A stretch of DNA of 64,000 bases from Dendrocalamus latiflorus (taxonomy: Eukaryota; Streptophyta; Magnoliopsida; Poales; Poaceae), in contig CM029631.1 in NCBI GenBank assembly GCA_017311315.1, positions 8,056,514 to 8,120,513 of the forward strand, read 5' to 3'. Below are positions 1 through 10,900 of the stretch, in pieces; position 1 is the first letter of the stretch; the number at the start of each line of letters is the position of its first letter. The notes below the pieces were generated by a model that made no database searches, was not told where the DNA came from, and was given only the letters and a program-made list of their open reading frames with translations. Position numbers and translations under genes: made by a program.

Positions 1-419
1 TCCCAGGGCTCCCTTCCCTCCCCCACAACCGTTTTCCCTTGCTAATCGCCTGAGGAAGAGGTGGCGCTGGCGGCGGCGGTTTTCGACCGGACGCGGGGGA
101 GCGGGGAAAGGAGGAGGAGGAGGCGCAGGGAGATGGGGCGGAGGTAGGCAACGGCGGCGGGGATGGGGCGCGCGGAGAGGGAGGAGGTGAGCGGCCTCGG
201 GAGGAGGCGGGGAGGCCGGCGGCGAAGCGGTGGGGGAAGAGGGAGGCGGACGGGGCGGCGCAGGAGGAGAGAAGGTGAGGGAGGGGGAGGGGTATTTTTG
301 TCCAGATTGGTAAATCCCGAAGAAAAATGAGTTTTTCGGTGGTATTTTCCGGAACCCCGTTTTTTAGTGGTATTTTACGAAAGAGGTGATCTTTCAGTGC
401 TACTGAACAAATTTTCCCT
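1..419. mobile_element. Right end of a MULE-type element (left end outside window)
   Basis: The first 290 bases are purine-rich and GC-rich low-complexity sequence without a credible gene. From about 290 to 419 the composition changes to an AT-rich block with repeated phrases such as GTGGTATTTT at two places, ending in AAATTTTCCCT. Read on the minus strand this end begins GGGAAAATTTG, the style of a long MULE terminal inverted repeat, and it resembles the GGGAAAAATC terminus of the element at 40528. A GC-rich interior bounded by a MULE-like terminus suggests a Pack-MULE. The partner TIR and the 9-bp target duplication would lie left of the window, so the call rests on one end only. Confidence 0.4.
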
Positions 420-509
420 AAAACCTACCCCTAGACCAGTCCCCTACTAGCTAGTCTTCCCATCACCCAAAGAAGAGGAGAGCACAGAAAATCCCAAACC
501 CCAACGGCC

Positions 510-1037
510 ATGTCTCCGCCGATCGTCGTCCTCCTCGCCGTCGCCCTCGCCGCCGCGCCGCTCGCCTCCGCGGCTGGCGGCGCCTCGGCCAACGGCCCGG
601 CGAACGATCTCCTCCCCAAGTACGGCCTCCCGAAGGGCCTCATCCCGGACTCTGTCGCCTCCTACACCTTCAACGAGACCACCGGCAACTTCGAGATCCA
701 CCTCGCGGGGACCTGCTACGTCTCGTTTGGTTCCTACCTCGTCTACTACGAGAAAACCATCAGCGGCCGCCTCTCGTACGGCGCCATCTCCAGCCTCTCC
801 GGCATCCAGGCCAAGAAGCTCTTCCTCTGGGTAGCCGTCTCCGGCATCGTGGCGCACCCCGACAAGGGCACCATCGAGTTCCAGGTCGGGTTCGTCTCGG
901 AGGAGCTGCCCGCGTCGAGGTTCGACAAGGTGCGAATCTGCGGCGCCGGCGCGCAGCTCCGCGGCGCGGCTGGGGTGATCCGGGAGCTTGGGTTGCTCCC
1001 CGTTGCCGACGTATGGCCTCTAAATACTGCTTCTTAA
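510..1037 (+). CDS. DUF538 family secreted protein, 175 aa, single exon
   Basis: Single-exon gene. Residues 1-22 form a hydrophobic signal peptide (MSPPIVVLLAVALAAAPLAS then AA), so the product probably enters the secretory pathway. The rest matches the plant DUF538 layout: an N-terminal LLPKYGLPKGLIPDSV block, a central strand-rich region around YYEKTISGRLSYGAI, a LSGIQAKKLFLWV segment, and a late VGFVSEELPASRF block. The length is normal for this plant-specific family, whose biochemical role is not settled. The ATG at 510 is the first in frame and is followed directly by the signal peptide. The leader between the MULE end at about 419 and the ATG is only some 90 bases, so the promoter or 5' leader may lie in transposon sequence. 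The last residues after WPLNTAS end at TAA. The exon is GC-rich at third positions, as is usual for intronless grass genes. Confidence 0.85.
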   Translation: MSPPIVVLLAVALAAAPLASAAGGASANGPANDLLPKYGLPKGLIPDSVASYTFNETTGNFEIHLAGTCYVSFGSYLVYYEKTISGRLSYGAISSLSGIQAKKLFLWVAVSGIVAHPDKGTIEFQVGFVSEELPASRFDKVRICGAGAQLRGAAGVIRELGLLPVADVWPLNTAS

Positions 1038-1055
1038 GCGCTCAATGTGCTTTTG

Positions 1056-1374
1056 TTTGCTTGAAATCTTAGATATTGGCTAAATATCTTGAGTGGCTTT
1101 GCTGAAAATTTGCTTGAAATCTTAGATATTGGCTAAATATCTTGAGTGGTTCAGCTGAAAATTAGATATGAGGTCTGGAGCTGGTAGTTGGATCTGTAAG
1201 CTTTTGATGCTTGATATGCACATTTCGAACTTGGACGAGCCAGTCTGACCTTGGGATAGATTGGGCATTAGAATTTAGAGGCTTAGTTTTTAGCATTGGC
1301 TAGTGTTGTTTTGAATCTAATAGGACAGTTAGTTTTTAGCATTGGTTAGTGTTGTTTTGAATCTAATAGGACGG
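1056..1374. repeat. Two short tandem duplications downstream of the DUF538 gene
   Basis: A 53-bp unit starting TTTGCTTGAAATC occurs at 1056 and again at 1109. A 46-bp unit starting TTAGTTTTTAGCATTGG occurs at 1283 and again at 1329. Copies differ at only a few bases. They lie in the presumed 3' UTR or flank of the DUF538 gene. Confidence 0.8.
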
Positions 1375-2973
1375 TTCTACTTGATGTGATAGTGGCTCAA
1401 TGATGCATAATCTTTGATGATGTGGGGTGTGTGGTTTTGGTTTTGGTTGGAGTGAAGCTTGGGTCGAGCTTAGCATTAAGTGAAGCTCCTCTTATTGATG
1501 ATATCAGGGTGTATGAAGGGTTGATGTTCTTTTCACCTCACCTATTTGCATCACACATCCCACAAATTGAACAGCCTACCAACTTAATTCATATCACTTT
1601 ATGCCACCACAAAACAACCCCTGCTTGCATCCACAAGTCCTGTCTTGACTGAATGAGCTCATCTTATCGAGCCTTATTGTACTTATTCAAGCAGCCATAT
1701 GCACCATTAGAAAACTAATGAATCTGTGAAGCACGGTGCTTGTGTTCCTTGGAATCAGTGCCAACAAGTAGAGGGATGGCACTTTGGGCAGCTCCAGTAC
1801 TTAGAACAAACTAATAGGTGCTAAGATGAGTCCCACAGCTAAGCACCCTCTTTGGATCGTTGCCGCTAATGCTTTGCACCACTATTTCATATCAAGGTAG
1901 GAAGCGTGCAGATTTACGAAAATACTACTCAAAAGGGGTGTCCATTTCAGGAGTATAAAATGATTTCAGAAATGTTGAAGAACCATTATTTTGGATGAGT
2001 TCCGTATAGATATTAGTTAAACTAAAAGATTTTCAACGACTAACTACTATCTACATGTATAGATATTAGTTAAACTAAAAGATTTTCAACGACTAACTAC
2101 TATCTACATTCAACGGTAAATTTGGCAATGATAAAATTGCTATTGGGAAGCTATTGTGGTCCATACAAGACACTTTCTTATTTTGTTTGTTGGCATTGGC
2201 TTCTAGCAGCTAACGCTTGCACTGATTCTTCAATAATACACCTAAGCACCTGTCCCTCAATGTTATGGTCGGTGGTTAGGTACGGGTCCGAAGACCGGGA
2301 ATAGGGCACTCACCCTTATTTAATCATCAATAGGGCTCTTTTTTGATGAGATAGAGAGGCTCTGAGGTTTATTAGGGAACCTTTGTTTATTTATTGCTCG
2401 ATTATGAATGGTGCGACTCCTTTCTTTATATAGATGAGGTTAGCCCCTAACAATATAGAAATTAATACAATCTAATACAACTAATCAACTAAAGATAATA
2501 TCATATCCATACTATCTAAGTATTAATATATCTATTTATAATATAAAGATATATATCTATCAATTCCTAATATAAAGATATATATCCAATTATTTCTAAT
2601 ACGAAGATACGCACACAACTATTCCTAATAAGTCTGCTACAGCGTGCACGGTACTGTTCATGTGAACAGTGTGCATGGTGTTGTTTGTTTGAGTGTTGCA
2701 GTGGCTTGCCGGATCATAGGCCATAACATATTGTTGGCATCAACTTGAACACGTTGCGCTTGGTAGATTAATTGAAGCCAATGTTATTATTATTATTATT
2801 TTGAATAAAAGGGTTCTCCCCGATTTTCATTAAGGAACCTATAGTGTTATTGAATAAAATATAAGAGTATCTCTCGGGAACTACAACCACTTAACAATGG
2901 TTTTGCTATTTCCAAATTTACTGTCAAGTATAGACACAGGAAGTGTTTCAACTTAAAACTACCCATCTGATAA
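1375..2973. other. Intergenic, no gene seen; tandem duplication and possible LTR remnant
   Basis: I see no supportable coding region. A 53-bp unit beginning GTATAGATATTAG is tandemly duplicated at 2004 and 2057. The AT-rich stretch from about 2340 to 2640, read on the minus strand, has a TATAAAG box and the general look of a copia LTR, but I could not fix its ends. At 2780-2830 a TTA microsatellite borders sequence that on the minus strand reads as a short non-LTR retrotransposon tail (GAAAATCGGGGAGAACCC). Both assignments are tentative. Confidence 0.4.
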
Positions 2974-2981
2974 GGCATGAA

Positions 2982-3354
2982 CAGGGATAAAAAAACCGGA
3001 GGTTACTGGTTGGTAACCGCCGGTTACCAGAAGGGAAAAACCGGCCAAAATGCTGGTGGTTACAAATACACTTTCTAGGTTGGTTTATATCATTTTTGTG
3101 CTAGATTACCTATTGTATGAACTACATATGTATAAATATACTAGTCCCAATATTTTGCGCTAGGTTTTATCTGACTTTTTCCGGTTTTAGCGGTTTTATC
3201 GGTAACCGGAACGGTTACCGGTTTTCAAACCGCCCAAATTCAAAATTTGAAATGTGAATTTCATCCAGTTTTTTCTGGGTTTTCCGGTAACAGGCCAGTT
3301 ACCGTTACCTCCCGCTGGCCGGGTTTTGCATTAGTTCCGAGATTTCCATCTCTA
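2982..3354. mobile_element. Non-autonomous hAT element, 373 bp, old
   Basis: The left end reads CAGGGATAAAAAAACC and the right end, on the minus strand, reads TAGAGATGGAAATC, fitting imperfect hAT terminal repeats. The subterminal regions hold many copies of GGTTACCGG and GGTAACCG in both orientations, the clustered motif pattern that hAT transposases bind. Flanking octamers are GGCATGAA on the left and GGCGTGAC on the right, a decayed 8-bp target duplication (6 of 8 match). No transposase is present. Confidence 0.65.
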
Positions 3355-3362
3355 GGCGTGAC

Positions 3363-6300
3363 TACTGTGGTAGTACTGCTCACATGTGATGTAGATGCCA
3401 GGATAAACAGTGCCACTGCAGTTCCCGGGAATCCGGGCCGTGCCGCAACATCCTGTGTGGGACTTTCAGAATTTATTGAATTTGCACTGTTCTAGCCTAG
3501 AGCTGAAAAGGTGGCACTAAGTATTGGGGACAAGATAGTCAAAGTGATTGTTTTGCTATGGGCCCAAGCTTAGCATCCGTTAGTTGGTGCTAAGGGCTGG
3601 AGTTGCCCTCAGAGCACATCTCTGACAATGCTCCATGTTAGATACTAGTGGAAAGAGAGAGAACACCTTTTGCCTAGGATTAGAGTTGCCCTTAGAGCAT
3701 CTTTGATGGGATTCCTATGCTAGGAACTAGTGGGGGATGGAGGGAGAAAGCTGTGTTTTCCTTAGATCCATGATTGGCGAGAGTGTTGTGCACTAACATA
3801 CGATCAGTTTTAGTCTCCATATGTACCGTAACAGCGACAATCTGATAGAATTACTCCTTTTGCTTTTTTTGTAGCAACAAGTGAAGTGAAGTTTCACCTT
3901 AATTTTGTGAATAATGGAATGGCTAGGACCCGAGAAATGCTAGCACAATTTTAACAGCTCACAATTTGAGGTAGGACCGTAGGATTTAATGAATGGAGAG
4001 AGGGGAATAAGAGATGAGATGACAGATGAAGGCTGCAGATTGTGGGAAACACTGTAGTACAGTTCTAATTGACTTTCTAGTGCATTTCTTAAAAATCTCA
4101 TCATTTGTGGACTGATTTTACTGACTTCCATCTTAGATCTTCCACACCATGGTATTGTCTGCCCTTTCGACTCTTGCACTCAAGGATTCTTCACTAGTAT
4201 GATTCTAAAAGCAAATGTGTACTTTCTGATGTTACTATCCAGTACGCCATTTCGGGTCATCAATCTGGGAGCATCATGTCAGAAGCCCGCAACATGAACC
4301 AAATCCATTTAACATGTCACCTTACTGACCTGTACATTTTAAATGTGAATATATATCTTTAGAACTTTCAATGTAGGATCATTTTGGAAATTCAAACTAC
4401 ACAAGAAATACAAATATGAATATACATTGCTGATTTTGGAATGTATTTAGCTGTGAAATACAAATATGGATATACATTGCAGATATGAATAGTAGCAACT
4501 TGGCAAGTTACATGCCCCCTAAAAAAAGTTCACTACTTCCATACTACCGATGCGTGGGTTTGAACTAGAAGTTCAACCGGTGGAACAAAGTTATTGAATG
4601 ATTTCATTTTGCCTGTTTATAGAGTTAAGCTCTCTGATTTTTGGGTTGTATCCCAGCATTGCAAATGACTTGATCCGGTTATGGGCTGAAGCATGGAAAA
4701 TGGAAGTTTCACTAGATGGAATTATAGTTCACTAATTTGCTATTTCTCAGAGGGTCTATGTAGGCTAGATTATGTGTGCGAGTGGCTAATAAGACTTGGC
4801 TGAGATACAACTTCAGAACTCTTTGATGTAATTATAATGTTGTGATGTTATGGCTGCACATTTTTCCAAAATGGTGACTAGCTCCATTGGCATGATTGCA
4901 TGAATATTTTGTTCCTTCCCCCAAACAGAATATGGTGCATAGTTCAATGGCATGCGCTTGGGGGATTATCCTGATTAGTGGCATTTGGGTATACTGTTGC
5001 ATCGAAATGCTATGCTGTTACTATGTTTATTACAACCTAGTACTGAAATAGGTGTTCGTTTATGTTGGATATAGACATACAGTCACCCTTTCTGTCTGTA
5101 AAGTACCACATCATCGAACGCACAAGTGTGAAGATGAATTTGTTTTATGGCTTTGTAATATTTTGATTGCAATAGGTGCATTATTTGGTAGAATATGTGG
5201 GATGACAAGAGCCATCAAATGGATTCACCTTCTTTTCAAAGTCAGATATTATCACTCATTAGTCACCGTTCGTCATGTAGTTGTGTTGGGTTGTATCTCC
5301 TTTCTGCGGTATCTTGCTGTACACTAATCTTCACCGGGTCAATCAATTTGGCATCTAGATGGAACTAAAGTTGAATGCCATGTCTTTATCTCATATATTA
5401 TTGAAGTATGCATGTAACCAAAGCCTGCAAACAAAAAATAAGTGCATATACACCACAAATGTCTTTCCGAGCCTCACTTTTGAGTGCTACCTCGATGCTG
5501 TTTGACAAGGCTTTTTTTTTTAATCTTTCCAGGCTTGAATTTCGAGTTGGGCGTGTACTTGCAGCAAACTTCAGCACCTCCGGTCCAACGTTGTTAGATA
5601 ATAAAAAGATGTCTAGAGCCTTTGGTGTGCTGTCCGGTCGTGCCGTGGTGTGCTGTTGAGCTTGTACGTGTATGGTCTGCTCTCTTGTTAATGGACACGG
5701 ATTCTGTGTAGAAATGTATGTCCCTGTGCTTTACCGAACCAGTGTAAAAGACTAGAATGTAGACTTCTTCTCATACACTCGGCTTGTCTGAAATGTTCAT
5801 GCGTGAACCCGTGAGCCAAAAGGAGTGATACGTAGGCTGGAACTGCAATGCATAGTACGTGTGGCTTGCAATGTTAATTTGCTAGCTTTTTCGTGAGTTG
5901 TTGCCATCGTTATTTTCACCGTTGTAAAAAGTGTAGGCCGGCAGGCCGGTTCTCTAGCGTGCTGACTGGTGTGGTCTAACGAGACTAGGCCCTGAATCTA
6001 TGGAGCCATGCCCAACTCCCTCCAGTTGGGCCTCGCTAGGGCACATGGGCAACCGGACTGCAGGGCTTGCATCCTCCCTTCGTTGTTCGACGACCTGTGC
6101 TTCTGGTCCTGGATCGTGCAGCCGCTAGCTTCCCGCCCAATTCCTACGCATTTTTTGGTCTCCTGCTTCCGAACATATTCCCCGATTGCTCGTAGCTGTA
6201 GAAACGCTTTCCATCTTTGGGCTTGCTCTTGTTTAGCTTATGGTTTTGAATTTTAGGTTGTTTGCGATAGAGATTACAGAGAAATACTCGCTTACGATTT

Positions 6301-7351
6301 TGGTTGGTATAAATGTTGGGTTTTTAACATATACTACAATTAACTTGTAGATCTCATCTTAAAAAAATACTTTGTTTAGAAGTTAAATATTATAACAAAA
6401 ACTAAAACCCATTTTTTAGAAGCCACAAAGAACATATCCTTTGCTTCCTTCCTTGAGATAGGATAGGCATGTGCAGTGTGCTTGCCATCGTCTTCTTTTT
6501 TATTTTTCAGCCGGTTTTATAGTTCAATTACATTCAACAATCGCTCTTTATTAAAATAATAAATTATAACTAAAAGTTGTAAAGTCGTAATTTAAAAGAA
6601 CAAAACTAAGTCTAGACTCGGAAATTTTGCATCGCGATCCCCGACGGCACGGCCGCCTCGACGGTCGACATAGCCGCCCATAACTAGATTCGGCCAGGAC
6701 CAGATGCAGATAGAGATACATGCGATCAGGTGATGCGACGGCGACCGAGCAAGTGTACGTGACCCTGAAGAACTCTCTTGACAACGACGTCGGCCGTGTT
6801 GGCCGGGGGCGGGGCGGATCGTCCCATGAGCCACGAGGCACCGCGGCGTGGTAATCGACGGCGGCGCTTGTCGCACGCGGCCTCCGTTTTCTCCACCACC
6901 CCCACGCGTCCCGTTCTCCTCGTCGCCATCTGCCCGCTGCACCTGCATCTGCAATGGCTTGTGCTTTGGTTTCTCAAGGCGGCACAAAAGATTTCCCGGA
7001 AGGCTCCAAAGGCGGTGCAATCTTCTTGCAAATGGCCCCTTCCAAGGCTCTGAATTTAGATGCGTTCTCGTGGGAACATGTTTTGCTTCGCCCACCACGA
7101 ATGACAATTCGAGTGTAGCTCAACCTTCCAAAAATTGCCACTCAAGAAAAGGCGAGGAAACCACTCCAGTAGCATGTTTTAGTCCTTCCTACTTGCTAGG
7201 TCAGTACAACTATAAGTCAATACAACGAGTTGATCTTGGTGGGGCCTTTCCGGTATAGGCGTCGCTACTTACAAACTATATTCCTCTCTGAAATGAATGC
7301 GTAGAACTCTTGCCGTCCATCTAAAAAAACACACAGCTAGTCGATGACAAC
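3363..7351. other. Intergenic block, no gene recognised
   Basis: Several short open frames occur, none with a recognisable domain or splice-linked partner. At 3600-3740 two related stretches (CCCTCAGAGCACATC and CCCTTAGAGCATC, each followed by a CTAG-TGG phrase) look like decayed MITE sequence; similar wording recurs near 38380-38600. At 4395-4485 the phrase GAAATACAAATATG..ATATACATTGC is present twice. The GC-rich patch at 6640-7060 has open frames on both strands (for instance 6592-7107 minus, 171 codons), but they overlap each other and have no familiar motif, so I do not call a gene. Confidence 0.45.
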
Positions 7352-7354
7352 TAA

Positions 7355-7498
7355 GGTCAGTCTCAGTAGAGAGAGTTTCATGGAGATGAAACTCTCTCTA
7401 CTCCCATGAAACTTTTATTATCTCTCTCTTCATCAATACAGTGCCATGTCAGCGTATTTAATACCCATAAACTCTATGAAACCCCATTGAGATTGGCC
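7355..7498. mobile_element. mPing-like PIF/Harbinger MITE, 144 bp
   Basis: The element is flanked by TAA on both sides (7352-7354 and 7499-7501), the target duplication of PIF/Harbinger elements. Its left end is GGTCAGTCTCAGT and its right end, on the minus strand, is GGCCAATCTCAAT, giving 10 of 13 matching TIR positions. Interior phrases such as GAGTTTCATGG, ATGAAAC, TGCCATGTCAGC and TTTAATACC resemble rice mPing. An inner hairpin is formed by AGAGAGAGTTTCAT and ATGAAACTCTCTCT. It lies about 480 bp upstream of the galactosyltransferase start codon. Confidence 0.8.
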
Positions 7499-7976
7499 TA
7501 AAGGTGCTGTTAAAACAGTAATCATGGGTGAATAATACAAAATGCTTTCGATTCCGAGGTATCAGCTGCTGTGGGCCATCATTATTTGAGAACACATAAC
7601 TAGCGCATCCTCCTAGAATCGATAAAGATTTATTTTCTACCTCAAAGATACCTAACAAGTCCTTTCTGCGGTTGGTACACCGCCTCAGGCTGCAGCGACC
7701 AGTGATTACAAACCAACCGAGACAGCATTAGCAGTACGCTGGTACTGGATCCCTCGACCCAAGGAAAAGCAAAGCGTTTTTTTGAGTGCACCCAAGCGCA
7801 TCACCTGCAATTAACAAACTCCCCAGGGGTGCACGCAAAAAAGTGCAGCGGCCAACAGTAACACCGAACGTCCCCACCCCCGTCTTAAACCCCCCGGCGA
7901 AAATGCCAAAATCCGCGCACCTTTCCCTCCTCGCCGCAGCGGTCCAAACGAGCCGACGAAGCCAAGCCCGCCAGCC

Positions 7977-10900
7977 ATGCGGCGGCCGCACCGCGCCTGC
8001 GGGCTCCGTCCGCTGCTGCTGCTGCTCCCCTTCGCCGCGCTCCTCTCCGTCGCCACCTTCTCCCTCCACTCCCCCGACCGCGTCGGCCCCACGGCTGTCA
8101 CCGTCACGGCCACCGCCACCGACACTGCGCGGCTCTCCTCCTCCTCCTCGACCCACAGGCTGGACATCTCCGGCATCGACCTCCGCGCGCTCAACGCCAC
8201 CCCGGTGCTCCACGCGGAAGCCATCCGCGCGTTCCGCTCCGGCGGGAGCCTCCTCCGCGACGTCCTCTCTGTCTCCGCCGGAGCCGCAGCACCGCCGCCC
8301 GCGAGGAGACCCGCCCCTCCCCGGTGCCCTCCCTCCGTCGCGCGGTCGGGCGCGCAGCTCCGCGGCGCGGGCAATGCCCTCAGCCTGCCCTGCGGGCTGG
8401 CGCTGGGGTCGCACATCACTGTGGTGGCCTCGCCGCGGCGGGCGGCCGGTAACGCCGTCGCGCAGTTCGCGGTGGAGCTGCGGGGCGCAGGGGACGGGGA
8501 CGAGGCGTCGAGGATCCTCCACTTCAACCCGCGCCTCCGGGGGGATTGGAGCGGCCGGCCGGTGATCGAGCAGAACACCCGCTTCCGCGGCCATTGGGGC
8601 CCCGCGCTCCGGTGCGAGGGCTGGCGGTCGCGCCCCGACGACGAAACCGGTGCGTGCCTTCGCCTCTTCCTTCCTTGGTGTGCTAGCACTTTTCACCTTC
8701 AACATTCACTTAGTGACTCCACGGTGATATATAGAGCAGTGGTACATGAACAGGTGGATCAGCACAGTAATTACCAACCAATCTAAGGGGAACTCTAGCT
8801 ACTACTACTAGTATTGCTACTACATAGTAAGGAGTATGTGATGGTAATTAACCAAGTGGCACGCATGTTGGTAATGTCTTGCATTTAGTGCCATGTTTCG
8901 CGGTTGGCGCTAATCTGATTTTGGTTCGATAGTACTACGTTTGGTGCGCAAAAGGCTCCTCCAGCTTGCGGCCTTTGACAAATGTCAATGATTAGTAGCT
9001 TTTTTTTTATCCTGTGTGGTTAATTGTTTATAATCTGATGGTATTAATGGTACCGTGAGAGCAAGGAACTATTCAAAAAGAAAAGTGTCGTCACTCACCA
9101 TGTTTGATAATTGTACTACTTAAGCTACTGATCTTGATCCTTGGCCCATGGCATTAATGGGCACCATGCCATGTCAACATTTCCAAAGATACCAAGAGAG
9201 GAGAAATATGAATGTTCTTCAAGCTTTCAGGACTTAGGAGTGATGTAGGGATTTTTCGCCGGATGCCTTCCAAGAGTGAAACAAGATCCTTTGGCTCATT
9301 CATGGCTGTTGGATCAATCATTCCTTTGGTTCATGCATGGCTGTTGGATCAATCATTCACTCCCCATATTTTGACAGATTGAATGTGCCGAAGAGAGTGC
9401 AGCTGTTACTGCCAAACCTATTTGGTCCTTGACAATGATAAGATTTCTTTCATGTAGTCTATGTTTTGATAAAAAAAGAAGACTTGCCTCCCTGCCACAT
9501 TGGTGCTGAGGACCGGTGTAGACACCTTGTATTTTGTTGGAGTCCTATTGCATCATATGAAAAGGAGCTTGAATTCCCATGCCATTGGCATACTGGGTAT
9601 AGGCCATTCATGGATTGTTTCTTTGCTTTTCATTGGCAGTTTTCATGTTGTCCTTTTCTGCTGTAGTATGTCCGCTAGTTGTTGCTATTTCTCCTCTGCA
9701 GCAATAGATTAGACTAGGTATAGCCGAACCTCCCGATCCAACTTTTGTATGCTGACAACTCGCTAGTGTAACCAAGACTAACAAACTGCATAGGTGAACA
9801 GCAGTGGATACCAACTTGTCATTTATCGTACCAACAGGATTTCATGGCTCATGGCACCAATTTCCTAGTTTTACTTTGGTAACTGAAAGAGGACTTAGTC
9901 AGGAGACAATCCTTTCTATGAAAATGCTTCCCCACTTCTCCATAGTTTTGTAATAATTGCAGTTTTAGCAACTTTTCAGAGATAATTCCAGCAATATTAA
10001 TCATAATCAAAGCATATTTCCAGCAGCATTTAAATGGAAAATTTAACATATATGCCTGTAAATCGTCCATGTCATTTAAACAGGATAATATATTCAAAAC
10101 ATAGAGCATGTGGACTATGTAAACCAGCATAGTGCTCAGGTATAATCTGATTGTCTGCTCTTAGATGCGTGTTGCTCAAGATTAAGTCTTGGCCCTCACG
10201 ACAATTGTGTCAAATCTTAATCACTAATTGAATATGACAATCAAATTAGATAAATTCGGCCTTGAGCTAAGACTGAGATGTTGTGTAGATACCAAGGTTG
10301 TCACAGAGCTCCGGCAAGTCGCGGCGAGGCCGGGCGCCTGGACGCCTAGTCGACTAGACGTTCGCCATGGCGACAATTAGACGATAGTAGTTAGACGACA
10401 AATAATAACCTTATATGACTGAAAAATAAATAACCATGCAGCATAATAGCATAAATTATCTAAATAACCATATCTTAGGAGGTCTAATTAGAAGAAATTT
10501 ATTGAGGCAAGGGTCTGTTCGTAATTTTTAGAAACTTTAAAGGTCTAAATTAGAAGAAATCTATTGAGAAAAAGGTTTGTTCGTAATTTTTAGAAACTCT
10601 GAGGACTTAATCGCAAAAAACCAAAAAAATATAACTCCTAACCCTAGCCGCCGCCAGCCAGTCCGCTCGACTGCTCTTCGGCTCCCGCTGTCTCCCCCCA
10701 TCTCTCTCCCCACCGCCTCCCCTCCCCGCGCCCGATCTCTCCTCGCCGCCTCCCCTCCCCGTGCCAGATCTCTCCCCGCTGCCTCCCTTCCCCGCACCCG
10801 TTCTCTACCCCCAGCGTCTCCCCTCCCTGCCTCCCCTCCTCGAGTCTAGCCCTCCTCTCCCTACCGCCTACCCTCCCCTCTGTCTCCTCCCCACGCCGCC

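Noticed and set aside
6592..7107. 171-codon minus-strand frame in a GC-rich patch
   Set aside because: It overlaps plus-strand frames of similar length, has no recognisable domain and no splice-linked partner.
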